The notes: a model not told the origin generated them from the sequence alone. A DNA stretch of 64,000 bases from Rhodococcus sp. Leaf278 (GCF_001426085.1 NZ_LMRR01000041.1:62001-126000), one strand, 5' to 3'; positions 8,175-16,970 are shown, counted from the first letter of the stretch. Numbers and translations are program-made.

Positions 8175-8266
8175 AGTGAAGCGACGCAATCATATCCGTT
8201 CATCGGACGCTCAGTGTCAACAGGTACCTTGTCGGTGGATCACCCCAGCAACGTGTAAAGACGGAC

Positions 8267-9730
8267 ATGACTTTCCTGCAAGACCTGACGGCTTCGTTGA
8301 GCCGTCTCACCGGTGAGCGTCGGGCCACCATCGATACGCCGACTGCAGCACCGTCACCTCTACGCCCTATCGATCTGACCGACGATGCGTCGGTCGCCGA
8401 GGTGCTGGACCTCGCGGTTCGCGTCGGCGAGGTGTTGTTGGCCTCGGGCACTTCAGCGGTGGACACGGCGACGCAGGTCCAGTTCATCGCGGCGACATAC
8501 GGCCTCGCGCGCTGCGATGTCGACGTCACGTACAACTCGATCACTCTGAGCGCCCATCGTGGCCCGACACGTCCTCCGGCGTCGACGATGCGCATCGTGC
8601 ATTACCGCTCGATGGACTTCACGCGTCTGGCCGAGGTCGACCGTCTGATCCGCGCTGTACGCGTCAAGATGGTGCCGCCGAGTGCTGCGCTCGAGCGACT
8701 CGACGAGATCACCAAGGCCCCACACCCCTACAACCGGTGGATCGCGACTCTGGCGTGGGCCGGCATGGCTGCGGCCATCAGTGTGTTGCTCGGCGGTGGC
8801 GCTCTGGTCGCTGTGGTCAGCTTCCTGACGACGATGGTGATCGACCGCATCGGACGCGTCCTCAACCGCGCCGGTCTGCCGTTCTTCTTTCAGCAGGTGG
8901 TCGGCGGCTTCGTGGCGGCAACACCGGCGATCACGCTGTACAACTTCCAGGACCAGCTCAACATCGATATTTCGCCGTCTCAGGTCATCGCGGCCGGTGT
9001 GGTCGTGCTGCTGTCGGGTCTCTCGCTCGTCGGCTCGGTGCAGGACGCGATCACCGGTGCCCCGATCACGGCGTCGGCGAGGTTCTTCGAGGTGTTGATG
9101 ATGACCGGCGGCATCATCGCCGGCGTCGCCACGTCCCTGCGGATTGCAGCGTTGATCGGCAGCGATCTACCCCAGATCAGCAACTTGGCACCGCCGGACA
9201 TCCTGCAGGTCCCCACGAAGGTGCTCGCAGGCGCGGCAGCGTCGCTGTTCTATGCACTTGCCTGCTATGCCGAGCAACGTGCGCTGACGGCTGCCTTCAT
9301 GGGCGGTTTCGCGGGCTCGCTCGTCTACCTGCTGTCGCAGACGCTCAACGTGGGTCCGATCATCGCCTCGGCCATCGCTGCTGTCGTCGTCGGATTCGCC
9401 GGTGGTCTGCTGGCCCGTCGTGCGCTCATTCCGCCGTTGATCGTCGCCGTTGCGGGCATCACGCCGTTGCTGCCGGGCCTCTCTCTGTATCGCGGTCTCT
9501 ACGCGATCCTGAACGACCAACTACTGCTGGGAATCAGCTCTCTGTTCGCAGCATTCGGCGTCGGCTGCGGCCTGGCGGCAGGCGTCACCCTCGGTGAGTG
9601 GGGTGCCCGCACGCTACGACGACCGCGCATCCTGGCCCGTACCGAGGAAGTGCTGCGTCCGACGCTTCGTCGCATAGAAGTACCGCGCCGACCGACTGTT
9701 CGTCGGCGGCGCGGTACGGGTACTTCGTAG
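8267..9730 (+). CDS. thrE: Threonine/serine exporter family protein (ThrE type)
   Basis: A 487-residue membrane protein of the ThrE family, which exports threonine and serine by proton-driven transport. The N-terminal ThrE domain of about 160 residues (VLDLAVRVGEVLLASGTSAVDTA, quoted in part) is soluble and protease-like in family members. Ten or so hydrophobic helices follow, with landmarks ITLYNFQDQLNID, the repeated GGFAGSLVYLLS segment and ITPLLPGLSLYRGLY. The C-terminal tail is basic (RRPRILARTEEVLRPTLRR). It lies next to tRNA-Thr, transcribed the other way; that adjacency may be chance. Confidence 0.85.
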   Translation: MTFLQDLTASLSRLTGERRATIDTPTAAPSPLRPIDLTDDASVAEVLDLAVRVGEVLLASGTSAVDTATQVQFIAATYGLARCDVDVTYNSITLSAHRGPTRPPASTMRIVHYRSMDFTRLAEVDRLIRAVRVKMVPPSAALERLDEITKAPHPYNRWIATLAWAGMAAAISVLLGGGALVAVVSFLTTMVIDRIGRVLNRAGLPFFFQQVVGGFVAATPAITLYNFQDQLNIDISPSQVIAAGVVVLLSGLSLVGSVQDAITGAPITASARFFEVLMMTGGIIAGVATSLRIAALIGSDLPQISNLAPPDILQVPTKVLAGAAASLFYALACYAEQRALTAAFMGGFAGSLVYLLSQTLNVGPIIASAIAAVVVGFAGGLLARRALIPPLIVAVAGITPLLPGLSLYRGLYAILNDQLLLGISSLFAAFGVGCGLAAGVTLGEWGARTLRRPRILARTEEVLRPTLRRIEVPRRPTVRRRRGTGTS

Positions 9731-9738
9731 AGCGGAGC

Positions 9739-9999
9739 TCAGGCCTCGGCGCTGGGGGTTCCCTCGGCAGAGGCGCGTGCAGCAGCGTCGGCTTCCATGG
9801 CCTCACGCAGGCTACGCGGACGCATGTCGGTCCAGTTCTTCTCGACGTACTCCAGGCAAGCGGCGCGGGTGTCTTCACCGAAGACGACACGCCATCCCTG
9901 AGGGACCTCGGAGAACGTCGGCCACAGCGAATGCTGGTCTTCGTCGTTGACCAGCACGAAGAAGCGTCCGTCTTCGTCATCGAACGGGTTGGTACTCAT
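9739..9999 (-). CDS. mbtH: MbtH-family NRPS adenylation-domain partner
   Basis: An 86-residue MbtH-like protein, the small chaperone and activator of nonribosomal peptide synthetase adenylation domains. The conserved signature is complete: [29 protein letters not shown] and NWTDMRP, with the three characteristic tryptophans. The C-terminus is an Ala/Ser-rich extension of about 18 residues. No NRPS gene is present within the window, so it either serves a distant synthetase or is left over from a lost cluster. A CAAACGTTTG palindrome lies 16 nt upstream of the start. Confidence 0.9.
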   Translation of the reverse strand: MSTNPFDDEDGRFFVLVNDEDQHSLWPTFSEVPQGWRVVFGEDTRAACLEYVEKNWTDMRPRSLREAMEADAAARASAEGTPSAEA

Positions 10000-10015
10000 C
10001 TCGCCTCACTCGTCG

Positions 10016-10025
10016 CAAACGTTTG
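10016..10025. promoter_or_regulatory. CAAACGTTTG palindrome upstream of mbtH
   Basis: A perfect 10-bp palindrome, embedded in GTCGCAAACGTTTGATT, lies 16 nt upstream of the mbtH ATG. It resembles a LacI- or TetR-type half-site pair and could be an operator overlapping the promoter. No cognate regulator is obvious nearby. Confidence 0.3.
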
Positions 10026-10090
10026 ATTGGTACGTGATGCACCGTGAAGTGCACCACGACCCTAGCAACGCGGGTGCTTACCCGGTGCCG

Positions 10091-10900
10091 TCAGGCCTTC
10101 AGAAAGCCGAGCAGTTCCGCATTGACTGCTTCGGGGCGCTCGAGATATCCGTAGTGCCCGGCATCTTCGATTTCGACGTACCGGGCACCTGGAATGGCGT
10201 CCGCCAGCTCCTTGCCCAGGTAGGCGGGGATCATCCGATCGTCGGCGAACCCGACCGACAGGCACGGCACGGAGACACCGCGGTAGGCCGAGGTGCGATC
10301 GAAATCGTCCTCCATCCCCAGCTGGGCGCGCACTCCGGCCGAGGGCGACGACGCCGAGAACTCGAACAGATCGAGCCAATCGCGCGCACCGCGCCCATCC
10401 CGCAACGTCGCAGGCGACAGATTCATCACTGCCGTGACCGCAGCCGAATACGTGCCGGGGAGCTCGACGCGCTTGTCGTACAACGCTCGCTCGCCCTGCG
10501 CGAGGGTCTTCTGGAACTCGTCGACTCGGGCGTGGCCGGCGAGGAACACGGCCTTGCGCACCAGGTCAGGCCGGGCCAAGGCCAATTCCTGCGCGACGCG
10601 TGAACCCATGGACGTTCCGACGACGAAGGCCTTCTCGTCCCCGTTGCGGACGAGTTCGATCAAGCCGGCGGTGTCGGCGACCATCGCCTCGATAGTGATG
10701 CCGTGAGCGCTCTCCGACGACGGCGCGATGCCGCGATTGTCGAACGTGCACACCCGGTACCCCGCTGCTGTGAGAGCGGGCACCTGATGCAGCTCCCACA
10801 CGCGGCCCGGGCTACCGGTACCCATAACGAGAACCACCAGGTCGCCACTGCCTTTGACCTGGTAATTGATGTCGATGCCGTTGATCTTGGCGATAGGCAT
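10091..10900 (-). CDS. Alpha/beta hydrolase
   Basis: A 269-residue alpha/beta hydrolase-fold enzyme. The oxyanion segment is VLVMGTGSPGRVW, the nucleophile elbow GTSMGS contains the catalytic Ser, the acid lies near VGFADDRMIPA, and the catalytic His is in IEDAGHYGYLERPE. The ATG at 10900 follows a strong GAGGAGACCT ribosome-binding site; an in-frame extension upstream has none. It is cytoplasmic, with no signal peptide. It is in the same orientation as mbtH, 91 nt upstream, and the pair may be linked to secondary metabolism. The substrate cannot be predicted. Confidence 0.8.
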   Translation of the reverse strand: MPIAKINGIDINYQVKGSGDLVVLVMGTGSPGRVWELHQVPALTAAGYRVCTFDNRGIAPSSESAHGITIEAMVADTAGLIELVRNGDEKAFVVGTSMGSRVAQELALARPDLVRKAVFLAGHARVDEFQKTLAQGERALYDKRVELPGTYSAAVTAVMNLSPATLRDGRGARDWLDLFEFSASSPSAGVRAQLGMEDDFDRTSAYRGVSVPCLSVGFADDRMIPAYLGKELADAIPGARYVEIEDAGHYGYLERPEAVNAELLGFLKA

Positions 10901-10992
10901 AGGTCTCCTCACTGCTGATACGTCCGTCGGCGATCGTATCGTTCGTGGTCGACACGGGGTTACTCGTACAGCCAGTGGGTACCTGCAGTGAC

Positions 10993-11520
10993 ATGACTGA
11001 CGAGAACGTAGCGGGCGAAGCACGCAAGGGATTGCTCGACGGAATCAAGGGCAAAGCCAAAGAGGTCGTGGGCGCGGTGACCGGCAACGATTCGTTGACT
11101 GCAGAAGGTCAGTTGCAGGCCGCGCAAGCCCGCGAACGCAAGGAAGCGCAGGCCACCGAGCGGGTAGCGGAGGCTCAGGCCACCGAAGCCGGCGAGGAGT
11201 TGGCCGACGTACGCACCGCCGCCGAGAGCCGGCGTGAAGCCGCGGAGAAGAACGCGGCGGTGACCGAGGCCAACGCGGATCGCGTACGCGAAACGCAGGC
11301 GGCTGCAGCCGAGCAGAACAAGCGAGAGACCGTGGCACAGGAGCGCGCAGCAGCGGAGGTCGATGCCACTGCCGAGCAGATCGAAGCCGACGAGGACCGA
11401 CGCATCGAGCAGGCTGCGGCGGACTCCGACGAGATGGTGGCTGCGCAGAAGCACCAGGAGGCACTTCGTCAGGCCGAGGCCGATCGCAAGAAGGCCGAAG
11501 AGCTCCGCAATCAAGCCTGA
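10993..11520 (+). CDS. CsbD-like N-terminal domain, coiled-coil protein
   Basis: A 175-residue soluble protein. Residues 1-40 (NVAGEARKGLLDGIKGKAKE, VVGAVTGNDSLTAEGQLQ) resemble the CsbD stress-protein family. The rest is an uninterrupted Ala/Glu/Arg-rich helix with heptad-like spacing, similar to microaggregate-binding-type proteins of Rhodococcus. The ATG at 10993 is preferred because it starts the CsbD-like segment; the ribosome-binding site is weak. It is followed 30 nt later by another coiled-coil gene, so the two are probably cotranscribed. General stress or envelope-associated roles are plausible but unproven. Confidence 0.65.
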   Translation: MTDENVAGEARKGLLDGIKGKAKEVVGAVTGNDSLTAEGQLQAAQARERKEAQATERVAEAQATEAGEELADVRTAAESRREAAEKNAAVTEANADRVRETQAAAAEQNKRETVAQERAAAEVDATAEQIEADEDRRIEQAAADSDEMVAAQKHQEALRQAEADRKKAEELRNQA

Positions 11521-11550
11521 TCCACTACTGCAAAACAGGAGTTTCGCTTT

Positions 11551-12204
11551 ATGAGTGTCCTAGCCATACCGATGACCATTCTTCGCATCCAGTACAAGAT
11601 CGCTCGAATTCCGTTGCAGCTCATCGAGACCAACGTCGTCGAGAAGATGAACGCGGAATCGCCGGCCCGTCTGGTGTACGAGCACACACTCGGATCATTG
11701 GACCGCGCCGTCGGAAACCTGTTGGGCGACAAAAGCCTTGCAGATCGCGGCGAGACATTGGTCGACAGCACCGAGAACCGCGCCGAAGCAGCTCGACTGG
11801 ACGCCGAAGCCCGTGCCAAGAAGGCCGCTGCGGACGACGAGTTGAAGGTTGCCCGCGAGACGGCCGAGAAGGACCGCCGAGCCGCGGACGCCGCTGCCCA
11901 GGAAGCAGCACGTGACGCACGCCAGGAAGCGGAGCAGCGCAAGCGTGAGGCGGCTCAGGAAGCTGAGCGCGAAGCCGCCGCAAAGAAGAAGAAGGCCGAC
12001 GAGCAGGCCGCCGCAGCGACAAAGGCAGCCGAGGATCGCAAGAAGGCGCAGCAGGCTCAGGTCGACAAGCAGGAGAAGCTGGCTGCAGCGCCGTCCGAGG
12101 CCGAACTGGCCGAAGCAGCAGAGCGTTCCGAGGAAGCCGACGCCAAGAAAGACGAAGCAGAGCGCATCGAGAAGCTGTTCATCGCGGAGAAGAACAAGGA
12201 CTGA
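11551..12204 (+). CDS. Alanine/glutamate/lysine-rich coiled-coil protein
   Basis: A 217-residue protein with a short hydrophobic N-terminus (MSVLAIPMTILRIQYKIARI) followed by about 150 residues of charged coiled coil, dominated by Ala, Glu, Lys and Arg. An AGGAG ribosome-binding site precedes the ATG. It shares composition and operon with the upstream CsbD-like gene, as if the pair were partners in one filament or scaffold. It resembles IF-2-like low-complexity annotations only by composition. No enzymatic motif is visible. Confidence 0.6.
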   Translation: MSVLAIPMTILRIQYKIARIPLQLIETNVVEKMNAESPARLVYEHTLGSLDRAVGNLLGDKSLADRGETLVDSTENRAEAARLDAEARAKKAAADDELKVARETAEKDRRAADAAAQEAARDARQEAEQRKREAAQEAEREAAAKKKKADEQAAAATKAAEDRKKAQQAQVDKQEKLAAAPSEAELAEAAERSEEADAKKDEAERIEKLFIAEKNKD

Positions 12205-12250
12205 CTTCGGTCCTGTCGGCGAATTACGTCGACTTGTCCGATCTCCGGGA

Positions 12251-12334
12251 GGACCTCACACCCTTTTTACCGACTGCGCGCCCCTACTCGCATCAGAGTA
12301 TGGGCGCGCAGTCGTCAATCGGGGCGCGCGGTCC
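12251..12334. repeat. Palindromic intergenic element, copy A
   Basis: An 84-bp imperfect palindrome between convergent genes. The inner arms are GACTGCGCGCCCCTACTC (12272-12289) and GAGTATGGGCGCGCAGTC (12296-12313), with one mismatch. The outer arm starts GGACCTCACACCC on the left, and on the right it has drifted to GGGGCGCGCGGTCC. Copies B and C lie at 51554 and 52639. In RNA it forms a long stem and could serve as a terminator in both directions. Confidence 0.85.
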
Positions 12335-12349
12335 CCGCCCATCTGTTGA

Positions 12350-12838
12350 TCAACCGAGAATGCGAGCGAGAAACGCACCGATGTTGTCTTCCACTGCTGC
12401 GGTACGTGTCTCGACATCGAAGTCCTCCTTGAACTGCCGGCCCAGCGCAGGGGTCTTCTTCTTACGCGCATAGAGCGAGCACGCAAGGTCCGAGCAGATG
12501 TAGGTACCCACGGTATTTCCACGCCTGCCGGATTCTCCGGCTTTCGCAGCAGCCATCAACGAGACCCCGCCGTTGGCGTGTGTGGTGAGACAGATGCTGC
12601 ACATCTGCGCCGTGCGCGGCCCTCCGGGCTTGAAGCGCAACGCGATTCCGCGCAGATCGTCGCCAGAAGGAACGACGATGTAGCTTCTTCCGGCGAGCTT
12701 CGGGTCCACCCAACCGAAGAAGTCGAGATCGTCCCACGGTACTGCGTCGAATGCCTCGGGAAGGGTGACCCGCTTGGCATCGCCCTTGGATGAATTGACG
12801 AACGACGACCTGATGTCGCGTTCGGAGATCGGTTTCAT
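12350..12838 (-). CDS. FBP/FusB-type treble-clef zinc-finger protein
   Basis: A 162-residue protein whose C-terminal half matches the FBP (FusB-like, EF-G-binding) treble-clef zinc finger. The likely zinc ligands are in MCSICLTTH and YICSDLACSLYARKK. The N-terminal half is helical (SERDIRSSFVNSSKGDAKRV), followed by DDLDFFGWVDPKLAGRSYIVV. FusB proteins bind elongation factor G and free it from fusidic-acid-stalled ribosomes; actinobacterial homologues are mostly uncharacterised. The start is 2 nt downstream of the TetR stop codon, so the pair is translationally coupled. Confidence 0.8.
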   Translation of the reverse strand: MKPISERDIRSSFVNSSKGDAKRVTLPEAFDAVPWDDLDFFGWVDPKLAGRSYIVVPSGDDLRGIALRFKPGGPRTAQMCSICLTTHANGGVSLMAAAKAGESGRRGNTVGTYICSDLACSLYARKKKTPALGRQFKEDFDVETRTAAVEDNIGAFLARILG

Positions 12839-12840
12839 CG

Positions 12841-13407
12841 TCACTGCCTCCACTGCTCCAAGAGAGCATCGATTCCGTCGAGAATGCGAACCCAGGACTC
12901 CTGCGAATCCGGCGCGCTGTGACTGAACGAGCCGGATGCGTCGAGGGTTGCGTAACCGTGAAAGACACTGCCCAACAATCGAACAGCGTGAACTTGGTCT
13001 GCCTCGCTCAGGTTGTACCCTCGCAGGATCGCCTTCATCATCGCCGAGTGACGCACTCCCGCACTCGCAAGAGCGGTCTCGTGATCGAGCGGAAACTGCG
13101 TCGCGGCATAGCGTCCCGGATACTCCCGCGAGTAGTCGAGATATGCGTTCGCGACGGCCACCAACGCGTCCTTGCCCGCTCGGCCCGCGAGAGCCTCCGA
13201 CACCCTGTCGGCCAGTTCCTCCAACGCCAGCAGCGCGATGCCGACGTTCAACTCGTGCGAGTTCTTCAGATGCGAATACAGGCTCGCCACCTTGACGCCG
13301 AAACGTCGCGCCAACTCGCTGGCAGTCACGCGATCGAAGCCGACCTCGTCGGCCAGATCCGCTCCTGCTGCCACGATGCGTTGCGTGGTCAATCCTGCGC
13401 GTGCCAT
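12841..13407 (-). CDS. TetR-family transcriptional regulator
   Basis: A 188-residue TetR-family regulator. The N-terminal helix-turn-helix is typical (TTQRIVAAGADLADEVGF, TASELARRFGVKVASLYSHLKN), and the C-terminal ligand domain matches the WHG/TetR_C_33 type, with FHGYATLDASGSF near the end. A GAGGAGGCC ribosome-binding site lies upstream of the ATG. It is the first gene of an operon with the FBP protein. The AT-rich site TAATAGCTATAG at 13448-13459 is a candidate autoregulatory operator. Confidence 0.9.
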   Translation of the reverse strand: MARAGLTTQRIVAAGADLADEVGFDRVTASELARRFGVKVASLYSHLKNSHELNVGIALLALEELADRVSEALAGRAGKDALVAVANAYLDYSREYPGRYAATQFPLDHETALASAGVRHSAMMKAILRGYNLSEADQVHAVRLLGSVFHGYATLDASGSFSHSAPDSQESWVRILDGIDALLEQWRQ

Positions 13408-13447
13408 GCCGGCCTCCTCGATCTGTCGAGGACACCGTATCCAAAAC

Positions 13448-13459
13448 TAATAGCTATAG
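13448..13459. promoter_or_regulatory. Candidate TetR operator/promoter TAATAGCTATAG
   Basis: This AT-rich element in the 69-nt gap upstream of the TetR gene contains the palindromic core ATAGCTAT. On the minus strand it reads CTATAGCTATTA and could include the -10. A one-mismatch version (TAATAGTTATAG) lies at 20261-20272, upstream of the MFS/MarR operon. Confidence 0.35.
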
Positions 13460-13476
13460 GCAAATTGCTAAACCAT

Positions 13477-15225
13477 TCAGCGGCCCTGCCACGCCTCCCA
13501 CAACTGTGCGTAGCGTCCACCGGCCGCGACGAGCTCCTCGTGCGGACCTTGCTCCAGTATCTGACCGTGCTCCAACACCACCACGCGGTCGGCCGCGGCG
13601 GCCTGTGTCAGACGATGCGCGACGATCAACGTGCTGCGTCCCTTCGTCGCGGCCTCGGCAGCAGCTTCGAGTTCGCGCGCACCGGAACTGCCGGCCTCTG
13701 CGGTGGCTTCGTCCAACACCGCGACGGCCGGGTCGGCGAGAACCATTCGCGCCAAGGCCAATTGCTGCGATTGTGCGGCGGTCAATTGGTGCCCGCCCTC
13801 GCCGACGGCGGTATCGAGTCCGTCGTCGAGTGCCTCGGCCCACCCCCATGCTCCGACGGTCCGCAACGCTGCTTCGACGTCGGCGCGTCCGGCGTCCGGC
13901 GCGGCCAACCGCACGTCGTCGATCAACCGGCCGGCGAAGACGTGCACTTCCTGACTGACGATTGCAACGTGTCGGCGCAAGCCCTCACTGCCCAGTGCGT
14001 CCAGGGTTGCGCCGCCGACGCGGACCGTGCCGGACGTCGACGCGATCGAACCGGCCGCGATGGCCGCGATGGTCGATTTGCCGGCACCGGTGGACCCGAC
14101 GAGCGCGACGGTCTCGCCCGCATCGACGCGCAGGTTCACTCCGTGCAACACCTCGTGGCCCTCCTCGTACGCGTGCCGTAGATCGACGACTTCCAGCGTG
14201 GAATCGGCAGGCACGGAACCGTCGCCTACCGGCCGTTCGTCAGGAATATCGACGACACCGACCAGGCGGGCCAACGATGCACCGGCAGACTGGATGTCGT
14301 CGAATGTGAACAGCAACGTGCCGATCGGATTGAACAGGCGATGGAACAGCAGGGCCGCGGCCGTCGTCTCACCGACGGTGACGTAATCGCCTCGTACGAG
14401 CAGGAACCCGGCCAGCAGGATCACCGACAGTCCCACGCATTCGGCGCGGTTGCTGCGCGAGCCGAACCGGGTGAAGAGTCGGAATACATCGAGGCCGATG
14501 TCTCGGGCCTTGGCCGACGACCGGTCGATGTCGCTCAGGTGGGCAGACTCGAGTCCGTACGCGCGCACTGTCTTTGCGCCCTGCATGCTGCTGACGAACG
14601 ACTGCGCACGCTCGCCCATCGCGACGCGTTCGGCCGCATACAGCGGAGCCGACCGCGGCAGATACCACCGCAGCGCCAGCACGTACATCGGCAACGCCAC
14701 CAGTCCGGCGAGGCCGAGACGCCAGTCGATTCCGAGCATCGTGATCATGCTTAGGCATACGAGCAGGAATGCCCCGACGAGCTGCGGAATCACTTCACCG
14801 ATCGACTTCGCCATCACGGCGACGTCGTCGCCCACTCGGGAGAGCAAGTCTCCCTTGCCTACTCGCTCCAACGTGGCCACCGGCAGATGCAGGGCGCGAC
14901 GAACGACGGCTTCGCGCAGCGAGGCCAGGATTCCCTCGCCGAGGGTGCTGATGAGATAGCCGCTGAATCCGGTGACGATTCCGCCGATCACCGCAGCCAC
15001 CGCTATCACCACGACGACACCGACGATCGTCGACGTGTCGGCTCCGTCCCGGACACGGTCGACCAGCACACCGAGCACGTATACCGGCACCAGCGACATT
15101 CCCGCAGCAATCGCGCCGAGGAGCAGCGTCACCGCCGTTCGTGCTTTTCGCAGGCGCAGCTGCTCCAGCAGCCACTTCCCGGACCGTGCCCCGGTGGCGA
15201 TCGGAAGTAGTTCGGGGGTCGTCAT
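13477..15225 (-). CDS. ABC exporter half-transporter, NBD with degenerate signature
   Basis: A 582-residue membrane ABC exporter subunit with an N-terminal six-helix domain (about residues 30-310) and a C-terminal ATPase domain. Walker A is GSTGAGKST, the Q-loop lies in VAIVSQEVHVFAG, Walker B is AVAVLDEATA with the catalytic Glu, and the switch His is in IVAHRLTQ. The signature is degenerate: LTAAQSQQ instead of LSGGQRQ. It overlaps the partner gene upstream by 4 nt (ATGA), so they form a heterodimer. The single canonical ATP site of the pair combines this Walker A with the partner's LSGGQ. The substrate is unknown; lipids or drugs are typical. Confidence 0.9.
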   Translation of the reverse strand: MTTPELLPIATGARSGKWLLEQLRLRKARTAVTLLLGAIAAGMSLVPVYVLGVLVDRVRDGADTSTIVGVVVVIAVAAVIGGIVTGFSGYLISTLGEGILASLREAVVRRALHLPVATLERVGKGDLLSRVGDDVAVMAKSIGEVIPQLVGAFLLVCLSMITMLGIDWRLGLAGLVALPMYVLALRWYLPRSAPLYAAERVAMGERAQSFVSSMQGAKTVRAYGLESAHLSDIDRSSAKARDIGLDVFRLFTRFGSRSNRAECVGLSVILLAGFLLVRGDYVTVGETTAAALLFHRLFNPIGTLLFTFDDIQSAGASLARLVGVVDIPDERPVGDGSVPADSTLEVVDLRHAYEEGHEVLHGVNLRVDAGETVALVGSTGAGKSTIAAIAAGSIASTSGTVRVGGATLDALGSEGLRRHVAIVSQEVHVFAGRLIDDVRLAAPDAGRADVEAALRTVGAWGWAEALDDGLDTAVGEGGHQLTAAQSQQLALARMVLADPAVAVLDEATAEAGSSGARELEAAAEAATKGRSTLIVAHRLTQAAAADRVVVLEHGQILEQGPHEELVAAGGRYAQLWEAWQGR

Positions 15226-16970
15226 CGAAGCACCGTGTTCTTGTACTGCGTGTCCGACGACGCGAGATCGTGGTGCGTTCCCTCGGCGACGACGCGTCCG
15301 TCGTCGACGACGAGGACGCGATGGGTCACCGACAGCAGCGCGGGGCTGGTGGTGATGAGAATGGTTGTTTGCGAGGCGCTTTCGGTGTGCCGAAGTTCGG
15401 CGATACCGCCAGCGATGGCGTGTTCGGTGACGGCATCGACGGCCGTCGTCGGGTCGTGCAGCACCAGCACCGGCGCATCGACCGACAGCGCCCGAGCCAG
15501 GGCGACCCGTTGACGTTGCCCGCCGGACAGGCTCGCTCCACGGTCGGTGACGGCGTGTTCGAGGCCGGCTTCGTGCAGTTCCACTACGTCGGTGGCTGCG
15601 GATGCCTGCAGCACTCGGGCGAGTTCGGCCTCGGGCCGCTCACGCCCGGCGGTGACGTTGCTCCGGACGGTGCCGGCGAAGAGGTCGGTCAGGTGCGGCT
15701 CGACGAGAACGGTCTCGCGGGCGCGTCGGAGATCGATCTGCCCGGCCGTTATGCCGCCGATGCGGACCGTTCCGGTGTAGTCGGACTCGGAGACCTGGCC
15801 GGACAGCAGTGCGGCGATCGCTTCGCCGTCCTGCGGCCGATAGGCCACCACACCGAGTAACTCACCTGGTGCGGCCCGGAAGGCGAGGCCGTCGAGCGAT
15901 CGGAATCGAACGTCGTCGACGGACAGTTCGGTCCCTACCGGAACCGCGGACTCCGACTGCGGTAGAACGTGTTCCGCACCGAGTACGAGGGCGAGCCGAT
16001 CGGCCGATCCACGCACCATGGCCACCACACCGGGGATTCTCGACAACCCGGTGAGTGGCTCGATGACGAATTGCGAGAGTCCGATGACGGTGATCAACTC
16101 GCCGACCGAAATTCGGCCCTGCAGCGCGAACCAGCCTGCGGTCCCGGCAATTCCGACGGCGAGCAGCGCGTTGACCGCCGCGGCAAGGCCTTGATAGATG
16201 TTGTTTGCGCGAGCCAATTTCAGCGTCGCAGCCAATGCTGTTCGGCTCGACGTCACGAACCGCTGCGTTGCCGCGTCCTCGGCACCGATACCGCGCAGCG
16301 GCCGCACGCCACTGACCAGGTCGGTAGCCATCCCCGATACCCCGGCGATCTCGGCTTGCTGCGCGGTAGCCGCACGAGTGAGCAGCGGGGCGAGGCGCTG
16401 GAGCGCAATCAGAATCACCGGAGTACCGATCACTACGGCCAGGCCGAGAGGAATGTCGATGATCAGCAACGCCACCGCCGACGCCACCACCGCCACGGCC
16501 GATGCGAAAACCCGGGCGATCAGATCGAGGATCCACGACTCCTTCTCGGCATCCGAGGTCGATACCGTCAGCAGCTCCCCCGACGACAGCTCGGTCCGCA
16601 GTCCCCGGGGATCGAGAACGCGTCCGGCAACCTCGATACGCACCAGGTACGCCTCCCGCTCGATCGCGACGACGATGATGCGAGCACCGATGCGCCACGC
16701 ATACGACAGCGTGACGAACAGGGCCGCCAGCCCGATCAGCGAGACGATCATCGCCGTGACGTCGCCGGTGTCGATGGCCCGCGAGACGATAAGCCCGATG
16801 GCCACCGGGACCATCGTTTCGCACAGTTGATGTACCCCGAACAGCATCGACGAGCCGATCAAGCGTGCGCGATGCCGCCGTACGGTGCGGCGCAGAATCG
16901 CGGAGCCGGTGGCCGGAGGAGGGCCCTCCAACACCGTTCGAGCATGGCGAAGCGGTACAGAATCGGTCAT
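15222..16970 (-). CDS. ABC exporter half-transporter with degenerate ATPase
   Basis: A 582-residue partner of the downstream exporter gene. Six helices are followed by an ATPase domain that has lost key residues. The Walker A position reads GVVAYRPQDGEA, with no GKS. Walker B ends in HDPTTA instead of DEATS, and the switch His position reads TTSPALLS. The signature LSGGQRQR is intact. It therefore contributes only its signature to the working site of the heterodimer. The ATG at 16970 removes a 15-residue in-frame extension that shows no ribosome-binding site. Confidence 0.9.
   Translation of the reverse strand: MTDSVPLRHARTVLEGPPPATGSAILRRTVRRHRARLIGSSMLFGVHQLCETMVPVAIGLIVSRAIDTGDVTAMIVSLIGLAALFVTLSYAWRIGARIIVVAIEREAYLVRIEVAGRVLDPRGLRTELSSGELLTVSTSDAEKESWILDLIARVFASAVAVVASAVALLIIDIPLGLAVVIGTPVILIALQRLAPLLTRAATAQQAEIAGVSGMATDLVSGVRPLRGIGAEDAATQRFVTSSRTALAATLKLARANNIYQGLAAAVNALLAVGIAGTAGWFALQGRISVGELITVIGLSQFVIEPLTGLSRIPGVVAMVRGSADRLALVLGAEHVLPQSESAVPVGTELSVDDVRFRSLDGLAFRAAPGELLGVVAYRPQDGEAIAALLSGQVSESDYTGTVRIGGITAGQIDLRRARETVLVEPHLTDLFAGTVRSNVTAGRERPEAELARVLQASAATDVVELHEAGLEHAVTDRGASLSGGQRQRVALARALSVDAPVLVLHDPTTAVDAVTEHAIAGGIAELRHTESASQTTILITTSPALLSVTHRVLVVDDGRVVAEGTHHDLASSDTQYKNTVLR

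Noticed and set aside
7883-8179. Open frame across the tRNA-Thr region
   Set aside because: It runs through the tRNA on the opposite strand and lacks a ribosome-binding site or recognisable product.
8100-9730. Integration site of a genomic island at tRNA-Thr
   Set aside because: No integrase, no repeated tRNA 3' end and no compositional shift were seen on either side.
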